DNA of 59,613 nucleotides. It comes from Reticulitermes lucifugus (Eukaryota; Arthropoda; Insecta; Blattodea; Rhinotermitidae). Shown piece by piece: positions 1-26,621 of this stretch. The position numbers were made by a program, and so were the translations under genes. Under the pieces are notes generated by a model. That model had not been told where the DNA came from. It saw nothing but the letters and a program-made list of their open reading frames with translations, and did not search any database. The stretch covers positions 46,564 through 106,176 of the forward strand of contig JAKCWW010000391.1 of the NCBI GenBank assembly GCA_026260175.1, in the 5' to 3' direction. The first letter of the stretch is position 1. Every line of letters starts with the position of its first letter.

Positions 1-135
1 AATACAAGTACACACATTAGAACACCGTACACACATTACAAAAACATCCATACCTTAACAAAAACATCCACTCTTTAACAAAAACATCCACACCTTACAA
101 AAACACCCACACATTAAATAGTACAAAAACAACAA
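1..135. repeat. Minisatellite, units of about 20-25 nt
   Basis: Repeated blocks of ACAAAAACATCCA separated by variable CACCTTA / TACCTTA / CTCTTTA segments; at least five copies, degraded at both ends and probably continuing left of the window. Confidence 0.8.
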
Positions 136-1370
136 AACACTCATACTGCAAAAAGAAAGAGTAGCTAAGCCTAACCTAAAACCTAACGTAAATGAATCAG
201 AGTTAAAGTAATTTGGTATGCCAAGCAATGAGTGAGCAATGAGCAATATGTTTTGGTCGTTTGTGTTTATAGATTTTATATGCGGAGTTTAGGTCGGCTA
301 ATGTGTAATTACCTATCTGTTGGACTAGAGGATTAGGATGAAATGGGCATTTTGTATAAAATTTGGCCGTCAGGTGGTGAATGAAGTCTTTAAGGGATTC
401 AATATGAAGGGAGTCGTGCAGATGGGAGTGTACGGACTTTCTTTACATAGTCGGGTGGAGAAATGAAGTCCGGTAGAGCAAGCCCACTGTCCGAAGAGAT
501 AAGACGAGCCTTGTCGAACACTTTTATCTCTGTGACGTCAACGGTCACACGTGCGGGATGTTGGTACAGTTTAACTGTGAAATGGAGCTGTACCGAGCTC
601 AGTCCAGCCCGTTCCGTGAGCCAAGAAGATTGTCTTTTGGGACATGACGCAGTCTAGTTTGGTATAATGGTACCTTTTGGGAGGAACCCGTTGCCGTTAT
701 CAGGGATAGAACTCTGAAGACTGAAGTAGGAGGTTTCTCCGAAACGTTCGTATACATCCCAGAAAGCGGCAGTTTTCGTAGTCAGCGGCGTGAGAACCGT
801 GCAGTATATCTCACATGCCTCTTGTTGATGAGGGATTTTTGTACGGCCCGTTGCTGAAACAGCACCGTGGTGTACATTCCACATTGCGAACGTGATGGTC
901 GTTTCGCTAGTCGTCCTATTCCATGCCTTCAACAGAACCTGAAGCTTGAAGACCATGTTCACTGGTGTGTGTCTTGAGCGAGAAGCCCGAGCTTGTTGCT
1001 TAACAGCTGTATTGTTACCTAATCAATTCACTTAACAGTTTGTATAGCGTGTTGCTGCTCCACCGTCTTCCCCTATCTTCGGAGGAAGATGACTTGATGA
1101 ACCCATTGAGGTTGGCGCTTTGTGATTATTAAACTTGCCACACACCCTTGAATGGATTTTGCATAACGGGTTATGGCCGATGCCCGGAGATTGATGTTGA
1201 GGCTGGTGTCCCGTGCAGACTTTAGCCCTGTTATTTACCTAAATAATATTCAAAAATACAATTTCAAACCTCACAGGAAATACGCTGCATCTCCTTTACA
1301 AAGAGCAACCGAGTATTGCTGTTTAAATATGCAACTGCTATTTGTTGTGAGAATCACACGGAACAAGAGG
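136..1370. other. No recognisable gene
   Basis: No exon, RNA gene or clear repeat structure recognised. Several short open stretches lack any protein-like pattern. Confidence 0.5.
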
Positions 1371-1530
1371 GACGAGGTATGGACTGGATTGATCTGGCTC
1401 CGGATAGGGACAGGTGGCGGGCACTTGTGAATGCGGTAATGAACCTTCGGGTTCCGTAAAATGCGAGGAATTTCATGACTAGCTGAGAACCTGTTAGCTT
1501 CTCAGGAAGGACTCTGCTCCATGGAGTTAG
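1371..1530 (+). repeat. LINE/endonuclease 3'-tail fragment
   Basis: One frame reads MDWIDLAPDRDRWRALVNAV then MNLRVP and stop, a C-terminal tail very common in repeat-encoded proteins of blattodean genomes. After the stop comes a shared 3' unit (GAACCTTCGGGTTCCGT through AAGGACTCTGCTCCATGGAG). Inverted and direct copies occur at 2009-2165 and 36290-36395. Confidence 0.6.
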
Positions 1531-2008
1531 GAGTTATCACACGGAACGCACAAGTACATAACGTTAAAGCATGTGGTACACACAATAAACTCTCGCGTTC
1601 TGGTAAAATCACTCCAGAAAGTTCTTAAAATTACAGGCTGGATCCGTTTTGTTGGCGAGAAGAGGAAGAAGAAGGAAATTGAGATAACGTATTTCAGGAG
1701 CGAAATTATCAGATTTCAACACAACAGCGTCTAAATGCAAGTAAAATGTCAGAAGCTGCCAAAATTGCTTACGATTGGTTTGAGCGTATTATTGATCCCT
1801 GTGACGCCCAGAATTCTTGGTATGCTGAAGAACCACCCATACGTCGTATTGTTGTTGCCGCTACAGTTAAACGACAAAGCTCATCGTGCATGTTGTCGCA
1901 AGTACGTGTGATGTATGCCCTTCATATGGCTGCTTAGAAGTCTGCATGAGTGTGATCGGGAAATCGCTGAGGCCACAAAACCGGTCGTTTCTTCCTTCCC
2001 ATCGATCC

Positions 2009-2165
2009 GTATAGAGCGGACTCTTCCTTGAGGAGCTGACAGTCACTTAGGTAGCCAAGAAATTCCCCGCATTTTATGGAACCTGAAGGTTTTGTGTTTA
2101 CTGGAGCCCGCCACCGGCTCCTGTCCCGAACATGCCCAAAACCAGTCCACACTCTCGCCTACGTT
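2009..2165 (-). repeat. Second copy of the LINE tail, inverted
   Basis: The minus strand carries the same unit as 1371-1530, including RDRSRWRAPVNT and the shared 3' segment ending in GACTGTCAGCTCC-type sequence. It forms an inverted pair with the first copy, 480 bp apart. Confidence 0.6.
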
Positions 2166-2222
2166 TAAGATCGATGTAAATACAGTCCAACAATCGTATC
2201 CTAGGTCTCCGGCATTGACTGG

Positions 2223-2585
2223 TTGGTTTTTGTAAGGGATACGCAGTGTGTTAAGGGTGAGGGGGAACTGAATTTGTATATTTTGTTTAGGTGAATTTCA
2301 TGCTCCAAAGGGTTAATGCGTTTGGACTTGCGTAATCACGTGTCTTTCGCTAGAGCAGCTGCATCATCCGGGCAGTGACTTCTTGTCCCGTCCTGTCTGC
2401 TGGGACAAGGCAGATGGCGGCGAACATTCATAAGCCAACAACCTTTTTAAGTACAGTGTATGTATATGGTAACAAATAGCGAGTTGTGCTCTGACCATTG
2501 TTTTGGAGAGGTAATGTGTTCGTTGCAGGGTAAGAACTGAATTTTTTACTTCTATGAATTTCAGGCTTCAAAGGGTTCTGTAACT
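2223..2585 (+). repeat. Repeated 3'-tail unit, two copies
   Basis: 2255-2320 and 2527-2580 share AACTGAATTT, then GTGAATTTCA / ATGAATTTCAG and TCCAAAGGGTT / TTCAAAGGGTT. The same tail occurs at 46600-46665. It is probably the 3' end of a SINE. Confidence 0.4.
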
Positions 2586-3063
2586 GTTGCTTCATCGCTG
2601 GACTAATTTCAATTGATGAGTTTAAGTTGCATTCTGAAGAAACAAGCAGTTAGATCAAATTCTTTAAGTTTCAAGAACATAACTAGTGCTCATGAAGACA
2701 GCTTCCTTACTGCATAGCGTTTTAGTCCTGCGTATATGTTGTTGTTGTCATCGTCGCCGCCTCGTATTCGTTAGTAACGCATTCATATTGGTTATATGTC
2801 AAAGTTGTTCGAGATTCACACCGTTTTCGTGTTCGTAATTGTTGACATAAAACAGTATTTTATACGTGATGGCCACGGATACGTTTATGATTGTTGTCGT
2901 ACCATATTTTAGTTGCCCGACTTGAGTGGTTAATAAGTTACACCATAAAAGCCCAAAGTCACAATTTTCGCGCGGCCGCCATGTTGTTATTTTACTTTCT
3001 GCCACAATATTCCGTTAACAAATGCCGATTATTTTTTCTGGACCTGTTACCATACATTAAGTA

Positions 3064-3245
3064 CTCTTTAAAGTTTGTACAATGGGTACCGAGTCACTTT
3101 CCAGGGGGTAAAGCAGCCGGGGCGTGGCGTTGACCACCCACCCCCATATAGCGCAGAGGTTAATGAAAGAGTAGAGTTATACCTCTGCTCCCCCTCTGCG
3201 CCTTCATGGCCTGTTCTAGGGTGAACTTTTACTCTAAAGTATATT
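3064..3245 (+). repeat. Dispersed repeat family A, copy 1
   Basis: Carries the family hallmarks GGGTAAAGCAGCC, GACCACCCACC, AGAGTTATACCTCTGCTCCC and GCCTTCATGGCCTG. The family recurs at 8340-8540, 16378-16560 and 38180-38360, and in fragments at 3905-4015, 9718-9765 and 11895-11945, with inverted pieces at 49110-49230 and 54415-54540. Full-length units are about 180 nt. A SINE or LINE 3' end is likely. Confidence 0.65.
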
Positions 3246-3904
3246 GTCGCTCCCGCCTCACGCGTTTGCCAGTGGGCCATGTGCTGTTGTTGTTTGTGGG
3301 AAGTTGAAAAGTGCGACTTTCGGGTGCCCTTCAGTGGCGTAGTGTTCGTACAAACTTGCATAAATCCGTCGGTTTTTTTTTTCAGAAGTTTCAGTGGGAC
3401 ACACGCCTTTTTTTTTTAAGGAAGGAAAGTAGACTAAAAAGGACCCTGTGATTGAAACTAAATTTGATCAAAGTAATGTGGTTTTCCTTAACCGCCCCTG
3501 AAAGTAGAATTTCAAGATGCTGCGGCGTGTGAGAAAGAGGGAAATAGTGGCTGTACACCAAGCCCGTTGGCCCGAATTCGCGAGCGTGTGGCGGAAAACT
3601 GCTGAAAATGGGCCTGATAGTTTGGTCCAGTTTTTAGACGATGTCCAGCATTGGAGGCTACACCCTTTTCTACGGCGGACACTGTTGGGGTGCGAGTTCT
3701 AAGAGCATGATGTCGGTTCTTTTATTTTCCCCTGTGTTCTCCAGTGTTCCGACTGGTGCTTGGTGTATCATCGCTAACTATATTCTTGTTCGAGACGGTC
3801 AGCTCAATATAATGACAATAGGAGTACAGGAGATTTGATCGAGGTTCGATTCTCATTGGAGTCTAAGATTTTTCTCCTTAGCTACCTGCTCTGAAGCGTA
3901 CAGA

Positions 3905-4015
3905 CTCTTCTTCAGTGGGTACCGCGGGCTTCTTTCTTCGGAGTAAAGCGACCGTCGCGTAACGCTAACCATTGGGCATCCCCCTAGTGTCGTAGGCCAG
4001 GAAAGAATGGCACCA
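3905..4015 (+). repeat. Repeat family A, 5' fragment
   Basis: GCGGGCTTCTTTCTTCGGAG, then TAAAGCGACCGTCGCGTAACG, resembling the first half of family A. Confidence 0.35.
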
Positions 4016-5855
4016 TAGCTGCACAAGAAATTCAGGGCCGAAAGTTGGCTGTAGTGCCAGTTCTTCTGTCGTGTTTTTATATTTCTTCGGTAACGCGTAC
4101 CGGTATTTTTTTTTATTTAAAATGCTTAGAGTGTTTTGGAGATGGCGGAAGACTTCATTTATCACAAACCAGTACAGTAGGTGTCACTGCCGATAAATGA
4201 TTAACATGGAGAGGGTTAAATAACTGATTTCAGGTTAAGTTGGTTTGAAGCATGGATCGTCTCGCCAGTCGGGCGGTCGCTACAACTGATCAATAACTCG
4301 AAGGGCTGCGTGCAACTGAGTGCCCCTTCTGTGTTTTGTACCGCATCTGTCAACAGGTGTAGGTACTTGTTACGTCCAGGTACAGTGTTTGCCTAAACAT
4401 ACAATAAATGCGTTGCCTGGGCTTTCGGGATTAGACGACCTAGGTGAACGAAGATTTTCCGACGTTTTAGCAGTTTGCTTGTCGAAGGTGAAATGTTCGA
4501 TATAATCCCGGTCACATTTCAAAGAGCGGCCTGTTGGAAGACGCAGGCAAAGACGGAAGGATTGTATTAACATGGATCGCAAAGAATATTTCTGCCTTCG
4601 GGGTTATGACGCCGTGTATTTTGGTAGATGGTACGGACGTTTCACAGGAACTTGGCTGTTTTCGCCTTGATAACCTTCTCCGGAATGCTGCAGTGATGCG
4701 TTTAGAATGGATGGTTTATCACTTTGTAATTAACCAGCAGACGATGATAGTATCTCATATGTTCACTGTATTCACAAAACCTCTTCATCAGGTCAACCCC
4801 ACACCTTATGCTGTTTCTCTGAGGTGCACATTAGTGTTATCCTTCACATATACAAAGAAGTGTAACTGAGCTTCAGATTGTTGGCATCTGTAGTTCGGAC
4901 AGGCCTAACGTCGGGACTCGGTTCCTAATAGCGTTGCCAAGGGTAAATACCGTACGGTCTAAGGCTGATGGTTTGACTCAGCGTCGGATTGGGAAGGGGA
5001 TGTTTCCTGACACCTAGCCGTAGAACTCACACTTCCCTGTGCACAGAATATATTACAACATAATGCAAGAGTAATTGACTTTAGTGCTCTGATTTTTGTC
5101 CCTCGTCGTGGCCTGTATCCTAGATCCCTTCTAGATGGTCCGAGTCCAGATTGTATATTACCAAACATTATCTCATTGTAAAGTCCAACGTTCGTAACAG
5201 GTTGCCGGCAGAGCGACGACGACGACGACGATCGCGGAAGCCATTATTGCGTTTGCAGTTACTACAGAAACGGTTGACAGCTAGTCCCCAGCAAGTCTTC
5301 CACAAGCAACAATAATGACGTCAGTATAGTAATTCTACAAGCATATGAAGGGGTTTAATGCTGAATAAACATAAGTTGGGAAACTCATAACTGCAACTCC
5401 ATGGCCTAGTTTAGATCAGTAAATCGATGTTTAGTATATGTACACCCTAACAGTTGTTTCTATGTCATACTGCTGATACACGGGCTTCAAAACCACTAGC
5501 CTACTTACAAAGAACCTGCTGGCTTCTTAGGGATGACGCGACTGAAATAATTTAAAAAAAGTAAGAAACAGTATGCTTGACGTGAAATAAAATCTGACCG
5601 CGGATATCACCATGTAAAGGACACGTAAATCGTCTTTGTCGTCATTCAGCCGTGGGAGGGCACCGTAATTGTGTCGTATCGCCGTACTATCAGTTTTAAG
5701 ATGACAGGTCTATTGGAAACATGATCAAATGTTGAAGTACGCATTGTGATTCGATATTTGCGTGTGAAAGTGCGCGCCGGTGGAGATTTATCACCAGTTG
5801 GCTGAGGTGTACAGAGCATGTGTAATGTCTCGGTAACAGGTTTGGATATGGTGCA
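4016..5855. other. Intergenic; one family-B head fragment, GAC microsatellite
   Basis: 4585-4665 resembles the 5' portion of the dispersed hammerhead-core family (GGGTTATGACGCCGTGTATT, GGTAGATGG). 5213-5233 is a short (GAC)n run. Nothing else recognised. Confidence 0.4.
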
Positions 5856-5859
5856 GTGC

Positions 5860-6690
5860 TTCCGATAATGCCAGGACAGATGTTCACTACAAACAGCGAT
5901 CCAAACAGCCGAGCACGTTCACTGCAGATGGCCCTATCAGAGAGGACAGACTCATTAATCCGACTGGCATCGCCGGAGGGCTGCACATTTCGCCGGGTAC
6001 CGTGCACTACGTTGTCCACCACCAGCTGGCTTGCAGAGAAGTATGTGCTCGCTGGCTGCCAATGAACCTCACAGACGATCACAAATTGTGTCGTGTGGTA
6101 CTCACTCTCATGCATTTGACACGTGACGCCTGTCAAGGGGAGCAGTTTCTGCACGGCTTTGTTACAGGAGATGAAACATAGGTTAATCACGTGACACCCG
6201 AAACCTAGAAAGCATTCATGCCGTGCAAACACCCATCATGTCCCTTAGCAACGCCATCAGTACAGAAGATCGTGCCGACTGTCTTTTGGGAACAAAGAGG
6301 TGTGCTTTTTGTGGATTTCCTGGATCATGGTGACACTGAAAGTGCTGAGCGTTATTGTGGTACACTTGAAAGGCTACGGCATGCAATTCATCCGCAAAGG
6401 GCCTGGGTTGGTGCGCCATGTCTTGATTTTGCACGATGACGCCACGCCTAATACTGTCACTAGTCCGTAGTGACTGGGTAGGCCCTACGGCTGGGAGGTT
6501 TTAGACCACTGTCTAAGGTACCTATCTTGCGCCCAGTGATTCCATCCTTTGTACCGCTTAAATCATGTGGGTGGAAAGCTGTTGGTATCAGACCCCGACG
6601 TGAAGGAAGCTGTCACGTCTTCGCTGCAGATACTTGACACCAGTTCTTATACGCCGAGACGCAAGTCGTGGTGCCACGGTGGGACGGGTG
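5860..6690 (+). pseudogene. Decayed mariner transposase
   Basis: Translating the three plus frames piecewise recovers mariner landmarks in order: SPGTVHYVVHHQL, CARWLPMNLTDDHK, the first catalytic block FVTGDET (followed by a stop where Trp is expected), TVFWEQRGVLFVDFL, AERYCGTLERLRHAI, a remnant of the second catalytic block as LHDDATPNT, WEVLDHC and DVKEAVTSSLQILDT. There are at least three frameshifts and several stops, so it cannot make transposase. Mariner elements mobilise by cut and paste at TA sites. Terminal repeats were not identified. Confidence 0.75.
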
Positions 6691-7640
6691 CTTTTTAATG
6701 TCTGATGTTTACCGTTTGCTATCATGTGCCATGTGTACGTGGAAGTCGGAATAAAGTTCTCGACGTCAGAGTGTTTATTTTATTTTTTGAAACTCTTTTG
6801 TGCTGTGATTCTCCAGTGGCCACCTCCCTTGAAGGCGTGAGACTAGATCTGTGAATGCATTTACCATTTCCCCACACTTACTATATATGGATGTCCTTTT
6901 CACTCGGTTCATGTGGTCATCATGAATGTGTCTTTGTGAGCTGTGAAATCATATTTAAAATTCACATGATATCAGTTGAAAGAGAAATTGGGGTGGCTGT
7001 GTTCATAATGCCGATATGTCGCAGCATAATAAACGCGATAATTGTTACCTGACCCGATAGGGGATGCGCAGGTGAATCCTAACGTGTTGTCAGTCTTGTG
7101 TGAGGGGGGGAATTATTTACACCAATTGTTGTGAAGTGAAAGGGGTTATTCTGTAGGAGGGTGAAAACTGTGCTAAGCAGGTCGCATTGATTCGGGACGT
7201 GTATGAATGGCGAAGTTGAAGGGAGGGCACACCGTATGTATGGCAGTAGCATGTGCTTGGGTCGCGGTCGCGCGGTTTAGCAAGCGTTTCCGAAAGCCAA
7301 GAGAACTCTGATGATTAGTTTTGTGTATTTGGGGACAGAAACGGAAAGTTCATCACCGCAAGTACCATAGCCCCCTCACCGTCGGACACGATCCTGAACC
7401 AGTCCCATCCGCCTCTTAGCCTATTTCCCTGTGGTGCCTGCTGTTAATGAATTTCCTGGAAGCAGATCCCGAAGGTTCAACACCGCTAATAGCTAAGCCT
7501 GTTATTGGACACAATTCTTAACCAGTTGCATCTGCTTCCCACTTCTTGCGCCGTGTTTCAAGACGTCTCTTGGCCAAATTTCCGCGTGCATGTTTTGTTT
7601 CCAGTTCAGCTGCATATCCACCGCATCTTAGTATTTTTCT
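6691..7640. other. No recognisable gene
   Basis: Apart from probable 3' sequence of the mariner copy (to about 6780), no exon or repeat structure was recognised. Confidence 0.4.
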
Positions 7641-7647
7641 CTTCACT

Positions 7648-7700
7648 AATAATAATAATAATTATTATTATTATTATTATTATTGCAATTATTTTTATTA
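7648..7700. repeat. (AAT)n/(ATT)n palindromic microsatellite
   Basis: A run of AAT triplets switches to ATT triplets, so it can fold on itself. Confidence 0.9.
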
Positions 7701-8154
7701 TTCGATGTTTTGTTCAGTTCTTCGTACTTTTAACGTGCTGATTCAACAGCCAGTGACCAGTTGCAAACTGAGCACTTCTACACAAAAACACATACAAAAA
7801 GACGACAAAAAAAACCGAACGCAAGACAAATCAAAACGCATTACCTGGGTAATAAATACCGAGTTCAGAGGTGAAGATTGTAAGTTATGCAGGATGCAAT
7901 AAAGATACAACAGCTAGTAAGGTAATATCTGAGTCAGAGTAATTTTTTTTTCTAAATCGTCGTCTTCGCAAACCAAATTTGCAGATGACGCCCATCTAGT
8001 AGGACACTTTCTGCTTGGAGTGCTAGCACAGAACGTAATGAAACTTCATTGTCCACAGAGGATGGACACAATTTTAAATCAAGATAATCATTAATAAAAA
8101 TACTTCAGTTGAATTCTTAACGTGCTGATTCAACAGCCTAATAACCAACTACAT

Positions 8155-8198
8155 AATAATAGTAATAATAATAGTAATAATAATAATAATAATAATAG
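8155..8198. repeat. (AAT)n microsatellite
   Basis: About 14 AAT/AGT triplets. The flanks (GTGCTGATTCAACAGCC at 8121) repeat sequence found next to the first ATT tract (7735), so the two microsatellites sit in copies of the same repeat. Confidence 0.85.
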
Positions 8199-8339
8199 AT
8201 GACCTCACAAACTTGGTCATATCGTAATCCCTCGTGTATCCAGACATTTCCCTCAGCACTTTGTATTAAGTAGCTGTATTCTGCCTAGTGACTACGCTGC
8301 GAGCTGTGTAACTGAGGAGACAAGAAATGTTTCTTCACG

Positions 8340-8540
8340 GCGTCCGGGCCAGTTCTAGGGCCCACGCAGCCTGCTACTCAGTGAGTACAAGGAGATGTTT
8401 CTCCAGTGCCAAAGCGGTCTCGTCGTGAAGCTGACCACTCAGCTCCATCTGATGCCGAGGTTAATTGATGGAATTATACCTCCACTCCCCCGTATATTGT
8501 CATGGCATGGTGCTTAAGTAGGGGGACAACTTTACGTTTT
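8340..8540 (+). repeat. Dispersed repeat family A, copy 2
   Basis: Begins TCTAGGGCCCACGCAGCCTG, then GACCACTCAGCTCCATCTGA, TATACCTCCACTCCCC and GTCATGGCATGG. Confidence 0.65.
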
Positions 8541-9525
8541 AGCTTGTGTGTTTGCTACATATGCTATATATGTCACAGTAAAAGACCACGTTTCACACCC
8601 GTACAAAACATTATTTTGAAAGAATACGGATGATGTAATGTGTATTCTGGTGTTACTCGTGTGATTTCTTACGAACCTGATTCTTGTTGTTTGTTATTTT
8701 TGTTGCCAACTGGTTTGTTTGTTAAAACTTTAGATTGATTTTGTTTTATTCTGTTGGTATTGTTTCGCGCTTGTACATAGGCAGTGTTGACCAGTGCTAC
8801 GTAACTTCTGCAGTTCATCAACACCGCGAGTAATGAAATGACTTGCCGTTGAATGACGCAGTTTTGACCCATTCTAAACGTAACGTTGCGAAATTAATCG
8901 TGTTGAATTGTCGTGTCTATCCGTTGAAATACAGCTGAACTTATTTTTATAAAATTTGTTATTACGGCGGTCGTACCAAAATTTGTAGACGTATTTGAAC
9001 CTTCGGCAGCGGACACTTTTTAGACGAAGACCCACATGCACGCCTGCCCGAATCTCGAACGAAACTCCCTAAATATTTATCGAAGCGAAAAATGTTCCGG
9101 AAAAGATAAATTGAGGAGAAATCTGATACACAGATTTGATGCACTTTATACATTATCCCCGAAGTTTTACAGCTTTTGACAAGACTAAACGCCACAGCTG
9201 TTACAGTATGCGTACATATCCTAACCTGTTCCGCTTGGTGTGCATTGATTGGCTGCACAAACTGCGTGCTTGGGATGCTGTTACGCAAGTAAAATAATTA
9301 TTTGTCTAGTTCACAGTCCAGTTCTGACGTCATTTGCTTACAGTGTGTAATAAATTTCCAGTATTTCTCTTGCCGGCGTTCAGAAATAGAGGTCTGGGGG
9401 AAATTACCCGTATAAATGCAAAGGGTATGTCGTGCCGTTTATCTTCCGGACGATTTCACGTCCCTACAAACTTTATCAAAACACACTACACTTTTGTCCA
9501 CATTAAAGGCTACTCTTAATAGGGG

Positions 9526-9640
9526 GGGGGCGAAGTAGCTCTGGGAGTATAATGACAAGTTAATGGCCTGGACAGCCGTGGAATAGGGGTTCAATTCCGG
9601 GCCGGGGCAGAGGTTTTTTCCCTCTACGCCCACATCGGCT
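9526..9640 (+). repeat. tRNA-headed SINE-like unit
   Basis: TAGCTCTGGGAGTATAATG resembles an A box and GGGTTCAATTCCGGGCC a good B box (GGTTCRANTCC) at tRNA-like spacing. It lacks a full cloverleaf, so it is a SINE head rather than a tRNA gene. Confidence 0.5.
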
Positions 9641-10734
9641 GTTTGGTCCACCCGTTGGGTTTCGGAATCTTTCCTTGCAATTTACCTGCATCTGATGAAA
9701 GCGTAAGAGTCCGTGCAGCTATATCTTCACTTTCCCATATTGCCTTCATGGCCTGGTGCATAATTAAATATGGATACCTTTTCATTTTTATCTCACACTG
9801 CACAACGGATGTCTTGGAATATATTTCAATAAGTTTTGAGGCTGTTCGAGAACAAAGTACCAATTTGAATTTTATGCCTGAGATAGGCTGTATGGACTGG
9901 AGAGGAGCTTCAGAGTTTTTACTTCCAACTTAGAATGTGGTGATTAAGCGAGGGCAGATACGCTGGAAACGTGACATGGGCTCTTGTAGAAAGTACAAGG
10001 CGCAAGTACACTATGCGGTCATAGATGGAGAGATAATGATAAAGTACAGGGGTGCAAAAATTTTACAAAAATATAGGAGCCACCTCAAAATTCTAGGCTA
10101 CAGAAGGGTGACATGACGCAAGTTCCGTACTGAGATTCACAAATATTATTCGCCATCGAACAAAATTCAGTCACTATTGTGTCCTGGCGACCGGGATTTG
10201 TGCACCCCTGTTAAGGTACATGTTAGGGGAGTATGATGTGAGGATGTAGACAGCATTAAGCTCGTTCCTGAAGGAGAGTGTCCGCCCTTGGTGTCCATGA
10301 GAACGGATTTGCTGCTGGTAAGCTAATTGTCACATGCTTAAGGAAGATATATTTTATGTTTAATTACTTGGGCAGGTATTGTATTTTATAAGGCTGAACA
10401 GGGGGTTTCAACGAAAGTAGTAGGTACCAGCTAAATACATGTTTCATGCTGTGTACAGTCACACCATTTTGGTTTTGGCTCATTTTTATAATGAAAAGTT
10501 GCAAAAAATGTGTCTGTTATCTGTATGTCCGTTTGTCTGCATGTAAGAAGTGGAGAAACGGAGAACGTATTTTTATGAATGTTGAGAGGCCTATTTGTCG
10601 ACAAGTTTCAGTTTGCTTACAGCAGGAACATAATGTAAAAGACATGACTTTTTGCTTGTATCTCGAGCGTAACTCGATAGATATTTGTCAGTTGAATTGT
10701 GCAGAAGTTGTGTAACTCTGCGTAGTCAAAAACG

Positions 10735-11807
10735 TAATACACACCCGGTTTTCGATAGGAGTAAACAAAGTGAGCAAACACGCCAGAATTGTTAAGCTGT
10801 GCAGACATTGCCTCATTTGTTGAGGTAGTCGCCATACACACGTGCAATAAATGTACCTACTGCAGTGTGTATTTGTGTGTTTTGCGCGATTCTGACAGCA
10901 AACTAGCGATTTTTCCCCGAACAACATTTACCGTGTGGTCTTTCAGTCGGGACTCAGCGTTTCCTGTGAGGTTGGAACTGAAAGTTTGTTCCTTAAATAA
11001 ACCTTAGGTGTCAGGAAAGTTATGGCAAATTCAAGAATGGCGGAGCTGAGTCTCCGTTGATTTGGATTGCACTGAGACACCGGCATGCCTGCTGCAGTAG
11101 GAGAGCTTGTTGTCATTCCTGTCCGAGTAATTGAACAAGTGTAATAGTAAGTTGTTACTCCTCGCAAAACGCGATTTTGAGCGCATGAGCGCCCAGAAAA
11201 TGTGCGTACACGGTTGATTTTTTTTCTGAAGTTCCTAAGCGTCTTTGTGTTCAGAATAGAATAATCTTTTAGGATAATTTTTGTATTTGTTATGTTCTCT
11301 GCCTTTTAATTTTTAAAATCATTCGGTGGGAGGGGAAGATGCCTGGCCATTCCTCCTGCCGACTCCCATTTTTGAGCGGCTTGACGCCATGCCTTCTTAC
11401 CGCTTCCAGGCAAAGCTTCTTGCTAAAAGGACCCAGTGTTTATTTGATAGCTTCAAAATTCAAGGTTGAAACCTGAAAATATTTATCATAAGATGGCGGG
11501 ATAGGTTTATTTTCATTGACGTCATACGTCATGACGGAAGAGGCCAGTTCCAGGGGAATATATCGCGTTCATGATATGAAAAGCGTAAGACCGTTTTCCT
11601 CGTGAAGAGCTCCTGTAAAGTGTACCAGTTTTACGCACATACGTTTGTCCAGAAGCGTTGATGTCACCAGAAATGTACCAATAGCAAAGTGAGGAGTTGT
11701 GTACTTTGACGTAACGGCCTTATGGTATTGGTGTCGCTACCGTTCCTGTATTAACAGCAGTCATTTGTGTTCCAGCTCCTGCCCGATCCCGTGCGTGTTG
11801 AGCAAGT
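10735..11807. other. SINE-like repeats and Gbeta13F upstream region
   Basis: 10800-11000 is a diverged copy of 12965-13130 (TTTCCCCGAACAACATTTAC versus TTTCCCTAACAGTATTTACC). The 800 nt before the Gbeta13F ATG must contain promoter or 5' UTR acceptor sequence, but no site could be assigned. Confidence 0.4.

Positions 11808-26621
<14,814 letters not shown>

Noticed and set aside
5696..6232. A 178-codon minus-strand frame
   Set aside because: Antisense to the mariner remnant; the plus-strand reading explains the region.
9526..9640. Candidate tRNA gene
   Set aside because: A and B boxes are present but no acceptor-stem or anticodon-stem pairing, and no terminator T-run at the right place; it fits a SINE head.
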